Assembly: GCA_024195585.1 (NCBI GenBank)
Contig: SWBL01000144.1
Span: forward strand, 1-64,000
Length of the DNA stretch: 64,000 nucleotides
DNA from: Aureobasidium sp. EXF-3400
Lineage: Eukaryota > Ascomycota > Dothideomycetes > Dothideales > Saccotheciaceae
Reading direction: 5' to 3'
The position numbers and the translations under genes were made by a program. Positions 32,701-43,476 of this stretch are shown here, one piece after another (position 1 is the first letter of the stretch; each line of letters begins with the position of its first letter). The notes below the pieces were generated by a model. The model had not been told where the DNA came from and ran no database searches. It worked only from the letters and a program-made list of their open reading frames with translations.

Positions 32701-34374
32701 TCACATGAACTCGACTTTGTCGAGTAGACTCTGGCTGGCAACGAAACTGAAGCCACCGAATGGATTGGAACCAAACTCAAGCTCCTTTGTACTCGATGCA
32801 ATCTCCATACCAGTCATGGTAGAATCCTGCATGATAGTGGACTTCCTCTCGTCTGCTGGTGACATGGGTAGGTCTGTGAATTCCTTGGAGAAGTTCTCAG
32901 CCAGTTCTGGATCGGTAATGAGAGGACGGATAGGAGGTTCCAGTTCGCGCTTTGCGAGCTTCTTCCAGTCAATCTTGCGGAAGAAGCGGTGCTTCTTAAT
33001 AATGTCCAGATCCTTGGGCATGTTGGCTCCAAGACGCTTGTTGGTCTCTTTGCGCAAGAGACGAGTGAGCAGATCCTTCGAATCGGGACCGAGAAAGTAG
33101 GGCAATTGCAACTTCTGCTTGAGAATGTTCTGTTGAATCTTCGCATTGTTGTTACCGCCGAAAGGAGGTGAACCTGTGAGCAAGTCAAAACCAATGGCAC
33201 CAAGCGACCACCAGTCTACAGCAAAGCCGTAAGCAGTGCCTTGAACGACTTCAGGTGCCATGTATTCGACAGTTCCAAGGAATGAGCTGCATGAGTCATC
33301 TTCGAGAGCGACCTTGGACAGACCAAAGTCGGTGAGAAGCAGATGACCATCCGAGTCGAGCAAACAATTCTCTGGCTTCAGATCACGGTAGACGACACGA
33401 ACGTTGCGGTGCAGATGCTCAAGAGCAAGAACCATCTCGGCCATGTAGAACGAGGCAACGTCCTCGCTAAACATGCGCTCCATGGCCAGGTGAGTGAAAA
33501 GCTCACCACCTTGGGCGTACTCCAGAATCAAGTAGAGTCTCTCGTGGTCCTGGAAAGCGTAGAAGAGCTTGACGACGAAGGGATGGCGGTTGACACTCTC
33601 GAGAATGCTGCGCTCGGTACGAGTCTGCTCGATGAGGCGCTTGTGGACAGTCAAGGAAGCCTTGCGAAACTGCTTTTGAGCGAACAGGCGACCAGTGGCA
33701 CGCTGTTTGACCAGATGAACTGTGCCAAAGGCTCCCTTGCCCAAGCACCTGAGAGGTTCGAAGTCATCGGACGACATCTTGCGCAAGACGGATTCAGTAC
33801 GGAGACCACCTTCGACAGGGAAGGCATGCCTGGGTGTGGAACAGGCGTCTGCACTGGCGAAGTCGTGTTCGAGGTCGATCTGGTATGTTTCCAAGTCCTT
33901 TGCGTCGACGTCGCTAGCGGCTGAGGACATGGTTGGAGTGCTGTCGAAGTTGGAGGTGGTGCTGTTCTCGCGCGTCATGGCTGGAGCAGAAGGGGGACGA
34001 CTGATGTTGAGGGCATCCAGCTGCATCTTGAGAGCGCTGATGCCCGAGCCACTCGAGGCACTAAGTCTGGGGCTGTTGGCTGCTCCGTTCATACCACGCA
34101 TACGTGGAGTCATGAGTGGTGAGGGACATGCTGAAACGTCCGACTCTTCTCCTCCAGAAGTAATGGGTGTCTCGAAACCTCGAACGACGTTCTGGGCGGG
34201 AGCAGCAGGCGCCATACCTCCCTTCTTCTTCTTCTTTCTCTTGTTCTTCATCAGGTCGCTCTTGAGGATGGCTGACAAGGGTTCGGCTGCGGTGCCTGGA
34301 GGGCTCATGGTGAATGTGCGTCTGGGAGAGACTTCTTCGGCCGTGTCGGTGCGGTCGAGATCCATGGCGGGCAT
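32701..34374 (-). CDS. psk1: S6-kinase-like AGC serine/threonine kinase (Psk1/Ypk3 type)
   Basis: Single exon, 557 residues from the ATG at 34374; the open frame upstream reaches only a TTG. The first 200 residues are disordered and Ser/Pro-rich with a basic run NKRKKKKKGG. The AGC kinase domain spans about 202-470: glycine loop LGKGAFGTVHLV, FAQKQFRKASL with the catalytic Lys, VVYRDLKPENCLL, DFGLSK and the activation loop SSFLGTVEYMAPE. A C-terminal AGC extension follows, with a hydrophobic motif NPFGGFSFVA whose Ser is the expected TORC1-dependent site. This combination, with HERLYLILEYAQGGELFTH, fits fungal S6 kinases Psk1/Ypk3, which phosphorylate ribosomal protein S6. Assignment within AGC kinases rests on remembered sequence similarity. 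Confidence 0.88.
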   Translation of the reverse strand: MPAMDLDRTDTAEEVSPRRTFTMSPPGTAAEPLSAILKSDLMKNKRKKKKKGGMAPAAPAQNVVRGFETPITSGGEESDVSACPSPLMTPRMRGMNGAANSPRLSASSGSGISALKMQLDALNISRPPSAPAMTRENSTTSNFDSTPTMSSAASDVDAKDLETYQIDLEHDFASADACSTPRHAFPVEGGLRTESVLRKMSSDDFEPLRCLGKGAFGTVHLVKQRATGRLFAQKQFRKASLTVHKRLIEQTRTERSILESVNRHPFVVKLFYAFQDHERLYLILEYAQGGELFTHLAMERMFSEDVASFYMAEMVLALEHLHRNVRVVYRDLKPENCLLDSDGHLLLTDFGLSKVALEDDSCSSFLGTVEYMAPEVVQGTAYGFAVDWWSLGAIGFDLLTGSPPFGGNNNAKIQQNILKQKLQLPYFLGPDSKDLLTRLLRKETNKRLGANMPKDLDIIKKHRFFRKIDWKKLAKRELEPPIRPLITDPELAENFSKEFTDLPMSPADERKSTIMQDSTMTGMEIASSTKELEFGSNPFGGFSFVASQSLLDKVEFM

Positions 34375-36526
34375 GTTGGTGTTGATAGTGAGTTGCGATG
34401 TGAGCAAATGTGTATGGTATATGATGCGATCCAAACTGAGATACAGGTAGTTTCAGAGCGTGTCAGGAGTTGTTGAGTTGTGTGTGAGCGAGTATGCGCA
34501 TGTGATTGGCAGGTCTCAGCCCTTGTCTAAGAAGACGTCCGCCTTTAGTCAAGGCGGACCTGGCACTACGGGCCACAGCAGGGATGCGAAACTCGAGTCG
34601 GTGCGCGAGAGACCAGCGACAGTGTCGGGCAGGGCAGCGGATGAGATGCTGGATAGGCAGCAGAAACGGTCGGGATCGGTCTGAGTGTCGAAGCCCATAG
34701 ATGAATGGAAAATCAATTTGGTGCAAGAGGTTGGCTGTCTAAGCAATATCGCTGGAATTCGGTCCAGCGACTCTCGAGTGTGTTCGTCTTGTTGTCGAGT
34801 CTGAGAGGGAGAAGAGAAAAGCAGGAGAGCCGTTCATCGCTCCTTCCTCGATCTCGAAACTCCACATTTCCAACTTTCTGATGCCGCCGCGGCTGAGCCA
34901 TCCGCTTCCGGCTCATCATGACATTGTCAGCCGTGGTCAGCAACTGCCATAAACACTGCCGCAAACACTCTCGCTTCTGAGAGAGACAAATCCTTCTTAC
35001 TCATGTGCCACTTACTCTGATGTCGGCTCCGTTCACATATGTTCTCCATCTCTTTGATGAATGTTTCTGGGAAAATAGGTGGCTGGTTCCTGCTCGGGTC
35101 AACACTTCTGGCCAGCCAGGCTCAAGACAGCCAATTCCCCAGCTTTCCTTCTTCACATGTCAAACATGTCAACGTCTTCGGCTTGCGACCTCTTGTCAAG
35201 GAGCCATCAATAGACTTACCTGTTGTATCCTAGAAGCCTTCCCTGACATCTGCAATGCTCCTCTGACTTCCAGATTACTTCATCCCTCAAAAAAGAGGAA
35301 GCAATCAGTAAAGAAGAGAAAGTGCAAACTGTTCGGTCTGCGAGAATGATCTGGATCTCTTGACTGACGCTACTGCTTTTGCTCACCGATAACCTCTCAA
35401 CTTCGAGACTATCCAGCTTGGTGAGCTTCGCATCGACACTGGAATTTAACATCATCACAGCCAGGAGGACTTTGACAGATGGTGGGTGAAGATGATCCAA
35501 GGCTGTAAGCGCCCATCCCGAAGTGGCTGCAGCATTCCAATTTACGCGCCCATAATTGCCCCGCTATGCACTGATGATCTTATTCGACATCTTTAGTTGT
35601 TTACTCTATTGGTGGGAATGACTGGTCAAGCCTCGAACAGGCATACTAACAACAAATAGTGGGCTGGTTGAAGAGGTGAGCATGGAGACTGAATGCTTGA
35701 CATTGTACGACATGAGAAGGGTGCAGCAATACACAAGCAAGCCGTTTGTCAGGCTCGTTGCTGAGCCGTGGATGCACATAATCTTCCTCACTCTGTGGTC
35801 ATCCAGATGACCAGAGTATCAAACGATAGTTTGACTCGCGAGCAGTTCGAAACGTTGATTCAAAACAGATATGAAAGCAGATCAAGAATGATTGCTGCTA
35901 AGAAAAGACCAGCCACCCACACCACGACCATCACCTGCATACCTGCATCTTGTCCCGCATCCTCCAGCCATGCATACCCGCATAAACTTGAGTCGCGTGC
36001 AGTCTGCTATTCGCAGAAACGCCCCAACCGTCCACCGGAGCATTATCTGGATGGGTTGGTCCAATCATGTCTTTGACAAATATGCAATCTTTACGGGTAA
36101 GGTCTGTTTGCCCGTACGATATGCACGTCTTTTCCGCCTTCCAGCCATGCATTGAAACCTGGGCAATCGATGTCGTGTCTCAACATGCAAGCGCCCAAGA
36201 GATGGTCCTTGAATATAAGGGTCTACACGGGCGCTTCTGCAATCAGGTCCTTTGTTTCGTTTCAATCTTGGTACCTCTTGGATTAGTGGGTAAAAGGAAC
36301 TTGTCCCTGCTCTGCATCCATCTTCCTTGTGCTGTGCCTCTTTTCACTGCCTCAACTCTGTTGGTACCTCAGTTGGCTGTTGGATACCTTAGAAAGTCTA
36401 TCAAGCAGACTAGGCATTGTGTTCCTTCATCAGCATATCCGGGCCGACACTGGATCATACCTTAACATATCTGGAGCGGCATTGGCATCTACTCTCGTCT
36501 TGAGTGGCTCCGAACGAATCAAAAAT
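34375..36526. other. 2.15-kb intergenic region (kinase / DUF3455)
   Basis: Lies between divergent genes. Open frames do not exceed about 130 codons and lack features. The left part should hold the long leader and promoter of the kinase. No RNA gene or mobile element was seen. Confidence 0.45.
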
Positions 36527-37343
36527 ATGAGAACCTCAACACTCACCACTACATTGGCTCTATTGCTACCAGTGTTCGTGGTTGCAGCACCGACAATTGA
36601 ACAACGCTGGTCCTCTCCATCATTCTGGGCTTCGCACTCTGGACACACTCCATCAACCCGCCGTGGCTGCGACTATGCCCTCTGTGATCTTTCAAAAGCA
36701 AAACTACCTCAGGGTGCGTTACCACGTGTATTCGTTCTCTCGAGATACATGCAACTGACACATCACAGCTCCGACTCCTCTTCCGCTACCATCCTACAAT
36801 TTGAGCTTGAGTCACGTTTCGATCGGACGTGGCACTCAGAACTACACTTGTGATCTCTCCAACAGTACCGCAGTACCTGTGGCTGTGGGCGCAACCGCAT
36901 CCCTTTACAATGTATCCTGCATCGCCGCCAATCATCCGGCTCTGCTCGCTATGATCCCCGGTATTGCTATTAACCTCCCTCTGCCATCTTCTTCGTCTGC
37001 GATCTCACCGATCAACATGGACCTAGCTGGCCACCATTACTTCCTGGATGCCACCACACCATTCTTCAACCTAGACACGCAAATGCATTCGTATGGACTT
37101 GGTGCTTTCAAGAAGGCTAACGGATCTGCTGCACCAGAGAGCGCTGTCATCGGTGTAGATGGAGCTGGTATGGGAGCCGTACCATGGCTCAAGTTGACGG
37201 AAAAGATTGGAGTCGAGGGAAGTCAGAAGCTGAAAGAGGTCTTCAGAGTCAACACTGCTGGAGGTCAACCACCTAACACATGTCAAGGGCAGCAAGAGAG
37301 TATCCTTGTCGAGTACGCGGCTGAGTATTGGGTTTATGTTTGA
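36527..37343 (+). CDS. Secreted DUF3455-family protein
   Basis: Exons 36527-36713 and 36769-37343 (55-nt intron, donor GTGCGT, branch ACTGAC, acceptor CAG) give 253 residues. Residues 1-20 form a signal peptide (STLTTTLALLLPVFVVAA). The mature protein has the DUF3455 pattern: PTPLPLPSYNLSLSHVSIG then RGTQNYTC, AVGATASLYNVSC, then the INMDLAGHHYFLD strand and GAVPWLKLTEK near the end, with a C-terminal TAGGQPPNTC. Cys residues would form disulfides. The family is widespread in secreted fungal proteins; its function is unknown. The start ATG follows an AAAAAT context and is the first ATG that gives the signal peptide. Confidence 0.87.
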
Positions 37344-37825
37344 ATGGTCATGTTCCTTCCTCCGTGGTGGTAAATTAATGCTTGTTATGAAGGTTAGGGA
37401 TAGAAAGCAAGAGCGGGCAGTGTGCGTTCGACGAAACGTATAATCTAAACTTTTCATATTGTTCAAGAGAAGGTGTTATTTACTTGCGACTTGTGGTTGA
37501 CAGATGAGGCTCTGTTGCGATCGGAGAGAAGTGCTCGATTGGCGATCGAACGGCGTGCCGGTAGCCGAGTGCGGGCCGCAGGAAGCGTTCGCTGAACAGG
37601 CTCATCACACCAATCAATCAATAATCCTCGACGTCATGTTGATGAGCGTGAGAGGAAACTGCAAAGGGCCTTCTTATCAACACTAGCAGGTGAGTACCCG
37701 TAGCAATCATTGTAGGTGCTCCTTTTGTTCTTTGCCTTTGTCTCTTTCGTTTCTCTATATCTTGTTTGAACGGCAGCGACTCCCTTGGCTTGACTATTCC
37801 TGGACCACCAGCAAAGGACGAGGCC
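37344..37825. other. Intergenic region and leader of the MFS gene
   Basis: 482 bp. A GTGAGT donor-like site at 37689 could start a 5' leader intron of the MFS gene. No gene supported. Confidence 0.4.
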
Positions 37826-39966
37826 ATGCAGTCATATCTGCAATACCACAGGTTTCGCCGTACGTTAGAGGCGCAAATCGAAACCGATCGCAATCGCACA
37901 CGTGCAGTCGACCGCGCGAACCAAGACCTTCCTCCCCTTGACGCGTCAAGAGCTAGCGATCCCGAGAAAGATGTAGAGCGAGGAGAATCAACCGCATCCA
38001 GCGGCGAACATACAGCAGTCGATGAGGCTACCCTCGGAGCAACCGCACAGCACCCAAGTCATGGACATGGCACAGAAGAACACGAAGAGAAATATGACAT
38101 AGGTGCTGAACACGACGCCGACGATCCTGGCGAGAGAAGAGATGAACTTCCACCCAACAGCCATGATATGGAAGCCCGCCGACAAGAGGACGATACAGAT
38201 CTCTCACGTCTACCTACCACGAAGAGTGGACGCTCAGGTCTCAGCAGATCTGGTACCGCTCTGGGCCATATCCTGACGGGTGTAAAAGTACGACAAAGGG
38301 AAGAGCATGAAGGCGGAGAAGGCAATGTTTTCATTGTCGACTTTCAAGGAGACCAAGATTCTCTGAACCCGCACAACTGGGGGTGGGGCATCAGATTGTA
38401 TATCACTTTTTTGGTCGCCAGTATCGGTTTTGTGGTTGGTCTGGCTTCTTCGATTGATTCGATCGCCATCCAGCCTGCCAGTCAGGAGTTTGGTATCTCA
38501 GAAGTCGCAGAGAGTTTGGCTACTGGGTAAGTCGCCTTCACACGCATATTGAAGGCCATATGCTAACACTCACAGTCTATATCTCATCGGGTTCGGCGCA
38601 GGTGCGCTCTTTGCTGGCCCTTTCTCCGAGACATTGGGCAGGAACCCCATCTATATCGTCACCATGGCTATTTATATCGCCTTTCTCGCCGGAGCTGGAG
38701 CTTCACAGACCTATTCGCAGCAGTTTGCAACCCGCTTTTTCGCCGGCTTCTTCGGAAGCACTCCTCTTACCTGTGCAGGTGGTTCTCTCTCGGATATCTG
38801 GAATGCCAGCGAGAGAACGCTGATGTTTCCTATTTTCGCAAATGCAGCTTTTTTGGGCCCTCTTATAGGGCCTGTTATCGGTGGATACATTGTTCAGGTG
38901 AGTAAAATGTAGGCACTGATTCAGTGGGCCAGTCTCCTATATTCGGCTGGCAATGATGGGATGTTGTTCTAGACGCTATCTCGTTGATGTCGAGTTTGGA
39001 TTATGGGCTGGTTCGCTGCCAAAGTGCTGCATCCGTTTTTCCGCAAGACCCTGCTAACTGTACCTTCACTTTAAGAGCTCTCTGATCTCCTGGAGATGGA
39101 CCGAGTGGATCACTATCATCATGTCTGGCCTTGTCTTGGTTTTAGTGTTTTTCACACTCCCGGAAACTTTCCCTCCTATTCTCCTGAAGTGGAAGGCCGC
39201 ACATTTGCGCTCTATCACTAACGACGAACGTTACAGAGCAGAGGTTGAAGTCCGAATGGACTCTTTCCTCACCCGCCTCGGTCGTGCTTGTTACCGACCT
39301 TTCCTGCTCACAGCTACTGAGCCCATCATCATATTGGTCGCGTTGTACCTTACCGTTGTGTACATTATCTTGTTCACCTTCCTGGACGGCTACGACTTCA
39401 TTTTTGGCGAAATCCACCACGTGAGCATTGGTGTCCAAGGTCTGTGTTTCCTGGGCATCGCACTGGGCCTCTTCCTCGCCTCACCCCTCGTCTTCCTCAT
39501 CCGTAACCTTGCAGCAAAAGGCATGGTACAAGCAAAAGCCAACGGCAAAGACAAATTACCACCAGAGTTCCGCCTCTGGTACGCCATGATCGGCGCCCCC
39601 ACCATTCCCATTGCCATGTTCTGGATGGGCTGGACCTCTTCGCCAGACATCAGTATTTGGTCCCCTTTGGGCGCTTCTGTTCTTTTCGGATTTGGCATCC
39701 TCTGCATCTTCATCAGCAGTTATCAGTACATCATCGATGCGTACGAGATTTATGCTGCTTCGGCTTTGGCATCTATTACGCTGATTAGATACGTGGCTGC
39801 TGGAGCTATGACGGTGGTGGGTGTACCGTTTTACAAGAATTTGGGTGTGCATTATACGTGTACAATTTTGGCGTGTATTAGTGCTGCTATGGTGCCTATA
39901 CCTTATTTGTTTTACTTTTATGGACATAAGATTAGGGCAAGGAGTAAGTATGCTCCTGCTGATTAG
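37826..39966 (+). CDS. MFS drug/polyamine:H+ antiporter (DHA1, TPO-like)
   Basis: Exons 37826-38526, 38576-38897 and 39076-39966 (introns 49 and 178 nt; donors GTAAGT and GTGAGT) give 637 residues. The ATG at 37826 is the first in frame; the open frame extends upstream only to a TTG. The first 190 residues are a long, hydrophilic, acidic cytosolic tail. The transporter part opens with the DHA1 lead-in VDFQGDQDSLNPHNW and then shows about twelve membrane helices. Motif-like segments include FAGPFSETLGRNPIYI (motif A), GGSLSDIWNASER, and GPVIGGYIVQ (motif C region), followed by SWRWTEWI. The C-terminus IRARSKYAPAD is typical of this subfamily. Plasma-membrane export of polyamines or drugs is inferred from family; substrate is unknown. 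Confidence 0.9.
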
Positions 39967-40187
39967 AGGTCGGGTATAGATATAAGGAGCTTGATATCTC
40001 CTGCTTTCTTGATAGAAGTGCTTGATCAATTTCAGCCATCAAAATGCACAACTCTCTTCACTATGATGGAACGTCCAGAGAGAGTGTTTGTGTCATTTCA
40101 GAAGGTTGTGTTATCTACGGCAGTTTGCTATCTCTCTTTCTGCTCTAGGTCGTACCTTCTTCGTTCCTCTCGGACTCCTTTCAAAGC

Positions 40188-41300
40188 TTATTTGGTCAGT
40201 TTGACGCGCTTGCTGGGAGACTCTTCTTCGTCGTCGGCAGCCTGGGCATCGACGACATGCTGCTCAACGACGCTGGCCAGCTGAATAGCAGCACGGTGTT
40301 CATTGCTGCTGAAGTACCCCCAACGGGTGGACTGCTCGATGGGAGCAGGTTGAACACCACCAGCAACCTGATCACCGTCGTCCTCGTCATCGTCGTCAAT
40401 CAGGTTGATGACTTCCACCTCACCACCTTGCTCTTCGTCAGTATGACCCTCTCCATCGCTCTCGGTTGCCTCGAGATCTTCAGCCGGTTCCACAATCAAC
40501 GCCTCCACTTCATCCGCAAAGCGTTGGGTTGCCGTGACGTTTGCCTGTGCTTGTCTCTCCTGCCTCTGCACAGCAAGTCTGACCATCTTGTTCAATTGCT
40601 TTCTGATACGATGGAGCTTTGCATCATGTTGGCGCTTCAGAGTGTTGATGTGAGCGGCTTGAGCGTTGATCTGCTGGTCCTGGCGTGTAATGGTGGTATT
40701 ACGAGCGGTGATCTGGTTTGCTTGACGAACAAGAGTCTCATTTAGAGAGTCCATCTGCTTTTGCTTGCCCATGGCAGCCATGTTTGCGCTGATCACAGCA
40801 TTGTGTTCAAAGGTGATTCTGTTGTTGGCATTGGTGATGGCATCGGTTTGGGTCTTGATGAGGTTCTTGAGTTCGCCAATTCTTGCATTACTGTCGCCTT
40901 TGAGAATGGCGATGTAGTTCTCGTGCATGGCGACTTGGTGTTTGAGAGCGAGGTTCTCATCTTGGAGTTTGGTGATGAGGTTATCAGGGGTAAGTTCCTC
41001 GGGTTCCTCGCCGAAGGTACCGTCCCAGATGTCTATGTTGTTGTTCTCGACGTCGATGACCGGGTTGGTGGAGTTGTTGGTAGCATTGCTCTGTTCGTCG
41101 TTGGCAAGCTTGTTGGTTGAGACACTCTTTGCGTTGCTTCCGTGGTTCTTCTCAAGCTCGTCGTTGGTAGGGGCAGTAGTAGGAGTCTCCATAGCATCGG
41201 CGTGCGCCTCACTGGCGATGTTAACGGAGCCCGAGATGATCTCCTTGCTCAAGTCATCCATGTTGACGTCTTCCATCTGCTTGCTCTTGATGATGCTCAT
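40188..41300 (-). CDS. Nuclear-looking coiled-coil protein with SUMO-interaction-like motif
   Basis: A 370-residue protein from the ATG at 41300. A likely 5' leader intron (41306-41362; donor GTACTC, branch GCTAAC, acceptor CAG) removes an in-frame upstream ATG at 41327, which supports the shorter start. Residues about 105-250 form a long heptad-rich coiled coil (LITKLQDENLALKHQVA, then Gln/Arg/Asn-rich helices). At about 296-307 lies VEVINLIDDDDED, a hydrophobic core flanked by acids that matches the SUMO-interaction motif type. The C-terminus ends in SPSKRVKLTK, close to a Myc-type nuclear localisation signal. No enzyme domain is present. It may be a scaffold or SUMO reader in the nucleus; this is inference. 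No named family was recognised. Confidence 0.72.
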   Translation of the reverse strand: MSIIKSKQMEDVNMDDLSKEIISGSVNIASEAHADAMETPTTAPTNDELEKNHGSNAKSVSTNKLANDEQSNATNNSTNPVIDVENNNIDIWDGTFGEEPEELTPDNLITKLQDENLALKHQVAMHENYIAILKGDSNARIGELKNLIKTQTDAITNANNRITFEHNAVISANMAAMGKQKQMDSLNETLVRQANQITARNTTITRQDQQINAQAAHINTLKRQHDAKLHRIRKQLNKMVRLAVQRQERQAQANVTATQRFADEVEALIVEPAEDLEATESDGEGHTDEEQGGEVEVINLIDDDDEDDGDQVAGGVQPAPIEQSTRWGYFSSNEHRAAIQLASVVEQHVVDAQAADDEEESPSKRVKLTK

Positions 41301-41902
41301 GGTTACTGCTGGAACAGTTGTTAGCATTAGAAGAACTTAGCAGAAGTGGTTGCGTCGAGTACCTTGTTCGCACCAAAACGATGGTGCGTCGTGTGCAATG
41401 AAGGTGATGAAGGTGGACGTGTGGAAAGTCCAGATAATGCTTCCTCAGACTCGAGATCTACGCCGAGACGGACAGATGTGGTCGAGGATGTCCGCAAGAG
41501 AACACTCCGGAAGTTCTCGAGCGTGCAAGAGACTGCCCATTCGTAGCCAAGCAGTGAGCACATAGGTGTAGATTTTCCTTGCCATAGATGACTGTCCGGT
41601 GACCACAAGATGTAGTGTTACTGGCAGCTTGGTTAGAGCTCAAGTGCAGCTTGACTTGTGAGCTGAATGTTCTTGCTCTGGACGATGATACCGGTGGAGC
41701 CGTCCTTATCAATGCTAATGTTCTTGTCATGATGGGAGTCAATTGGGGAGGGGAATGTCAATGCAACGTTCCAGTTGACTTACGGTTTTACAGTCTTTTC
41801 GACAGCATGATGATCCGATTACCTATCAGAAGATTAGTTTTCATCCTCCAGATCCAATATCAGGGAAGCATAACAACTTGGATACAATTCGGCAAAACAG
41901 AA

Positions 41903-41930
41903 CTCTACCTACGGGCCGTTGTAGGTAGAG
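41903..41930. repeat. Perfect inverted repeat / hairpin
   Basis: CTCTACCTAC at 41903-41912 is followed by an 8-nt spacer and its exact complement GTAGGTAGAG at 41921-41930. No T run follows, so it is not a simple terminator. Confidence 0.7.
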
Positions 41931-42021
41931 AGACAGACTTACACCGGAGGTGCAGTTTGCTCTTTTGTCAGTCCAGAGTCAATCCAGATCCAGAATCCAG
42001 ATCCAGTTGTGGCGATACCAT

Positions 42022-42090
42022 TCCCACGCTGGGAATCGAACCCAGTCGCGCTCGTGGCGTCAATCCCCCGAGAGCCACTACACTAAAGTG
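42022..42090 (-). pseudogene. tRNA-Glu-like relic with intact A and B boxes
   Basis: On the minus strand an A-box-like TTAGTGTAGTGG (42075-42086) and a perfect T arm CTGGG-TTCGATT-CCCAG (42029-42045) followed by CGTGGGA resemble tRNA-Glu. The expected 5' acceptor partner TCCCACG is absent (the sequence there is GGCACTT), and the middle lacks a regular anticodon arm. It is therefore either a decayed tRNA or an RNA with Pol III internal promoter boxes. Confidence 0.5.
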
Positions 42091-42309
42091 CCGTCGCACA
42101 GTGTGTAGTGTCCTCAGGGGCACCGGTCGAAAAGGCATTCAGTTAGTATATAATGGTTGACTAGTGAGAGTGAAGGAATTGTGATGGTGATGGATAAGTG
42201 AGTGAGATTTGGTCCTCTCGATGTCTGTTCCTTCAAGTCGTACCATGGAGCCTGTTCGTTTATTCACGCTTGCAAAGCTCATCCTCCTACCCTCTCTTGA
42301 TCTCTCTAT

Positions 42310-42580
42310 ATCGATGGAGTGGTATAGAGAGAGAGGTAATCGAGGACAAGAGGAGATTCCGATTGGCAGCCGAGAGGCACTCAGGGGTAAAAGTAAAACA
42401 CAGTGTATCTTGTTGTACAAGAGCTCTCTTTTCACATGCATTTTCCAACATGTTGTTATAGCTGAACCTCATTTGTAATGTCAGAGAGATGATCTCCTAT
42501 GACCATCGGGAAAGCAAGCACAGCAACCGTCGTTCGCCTATGAACGGCTTCTCTCTCACACTTCTATCATAGAATCTGCA
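42310..42580. repeat. Diverged direct duplication, copy 1
   Basis: Shares an ordered series of blocks with 42632-42900, including GAGTGGT, GGCAGCCG, CA-C/T-TCAGGGGTAAA, CTTGTAA/TTTGTAA and CAGCA-CCGTC-type blocks. Identity is patchy, so the copies are old. Confidence 0.5.
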
Positions 42581-42631
42581 CCTCTCACTTACCTGTGCAC
42601 TACATCTGACTGATGCTGCTTCTGTACACTG

Positions 42632-42900
42632 GCTGGATAGAGTGGTGCAATATGTGTTTGAGAAGAAAACAAAAGTTCTTGACGCAGCCGGGAAACATTC
42701 AGGGGTAAAGGTTAGGCAGCATATATCACAACATAGTCGAGGTCTTGTCAACGACATACACTCTTCCAGATCCCACTCTCATCAATCCGCCTCTTGTAAC
42801 GCGAGGACAGTGCTGTCTGATGGTACATGTTAGCCGTATGGTATATCGAGAAGGTAAGCCCAGCAGTCGTCACTTCCCTCTGGACAGCGTCAAGGCCAGA
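42632..42900. repeat. Diverged direct duplication, copy 2
   Basis: Second copy of the segment at 42310-42580. The strongest block is CATTCAGGGGTAAAGGTTAG, matching CACTCAGGGGTAAAAGTAAA in copy 1. Read on the minus strand, both copies contain FTPEC-xx-AAxR in the same relative place, which might reflect an old coding sequence. Confidence 0.5.
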
Positions 42901-43476
42901 GAAGCATCGTGACTTCTGACAGTACTCTGTATAAGTCTCATCGCAGACGGGAGTTTCCTTGTTTACATGTGTTCGACAATATCGTCTCCTCGGCGCCGAT
43001 CCGTCGAGACGTCGTTCACTTGCGTCGACCAGCGGAAAATGTCACTTCCACTCTCACCCCTCATCCTCACTCACTGTCGACTCTCACACACAACCTCAAA
43101 AAGCTGAGTGCAGCGCTCATCAGCCATCTTTTCTTCTTACACGTACATCCAATACCATCTTGCATCACATACGCAAGACTTGTCCACATCACCACATCTA
43201 TATCAATCAACAACGCGTATGTTACCCAATGCTCGCTGCCCTCTGACCCTCTGTTGACACAAGGAAGCACAGCAGCAACTTGCCCTACGCACCCTTCTAA
43301 TATCATCTTGGATAGGTGCGCAAGTCCATCTTCATCAACTCCTCTACGCACAAGCCACATTCGTCTGCTCTTCTACGCGAGACACATCTCTATCACAGCA
43401 TGTAAGTCTACCTTTCTCTGCTGACCCAACATAAGCCCCTACTGACGCATCAGAACAGTCATCCATCACATCCAGA

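Larger units (their letters stand above)
41363..43476. other. 2.1-kb gene-free region with duplication and tRNA-like relic
   Basis: Contains a 10-bp-stem hairpin (41903-41930), a short CCAGATCCAGAATCCAGATCC direct repeat near 41984-42005, a tRNA-like segment (42022-42090), a diverged duplication (42310-42580 and 42632-42900), and the leader and 5' intron of the next gene (intron 43402-43458). No protein gene is supported. Confidence 0.6.

Noticed and set aside
33343..33924. 193-codon plus-strand open frame
   Set aside because: Shadow of the conserved kinase domain on the other strand.
41301..41327. Upstream in-frame ATG for the coiled-coil/SIM protein
   Set aside because: It lies within a likely leader intron with a GCTAAC branch and CAG acceptor, so it should be removed from the mRNA.
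42175..42441. Short open frames around 42.2-42.5 kb
   Set aside because: Each is under 100 codons and not conserved between the two copies of the local duplication apart from one short block.
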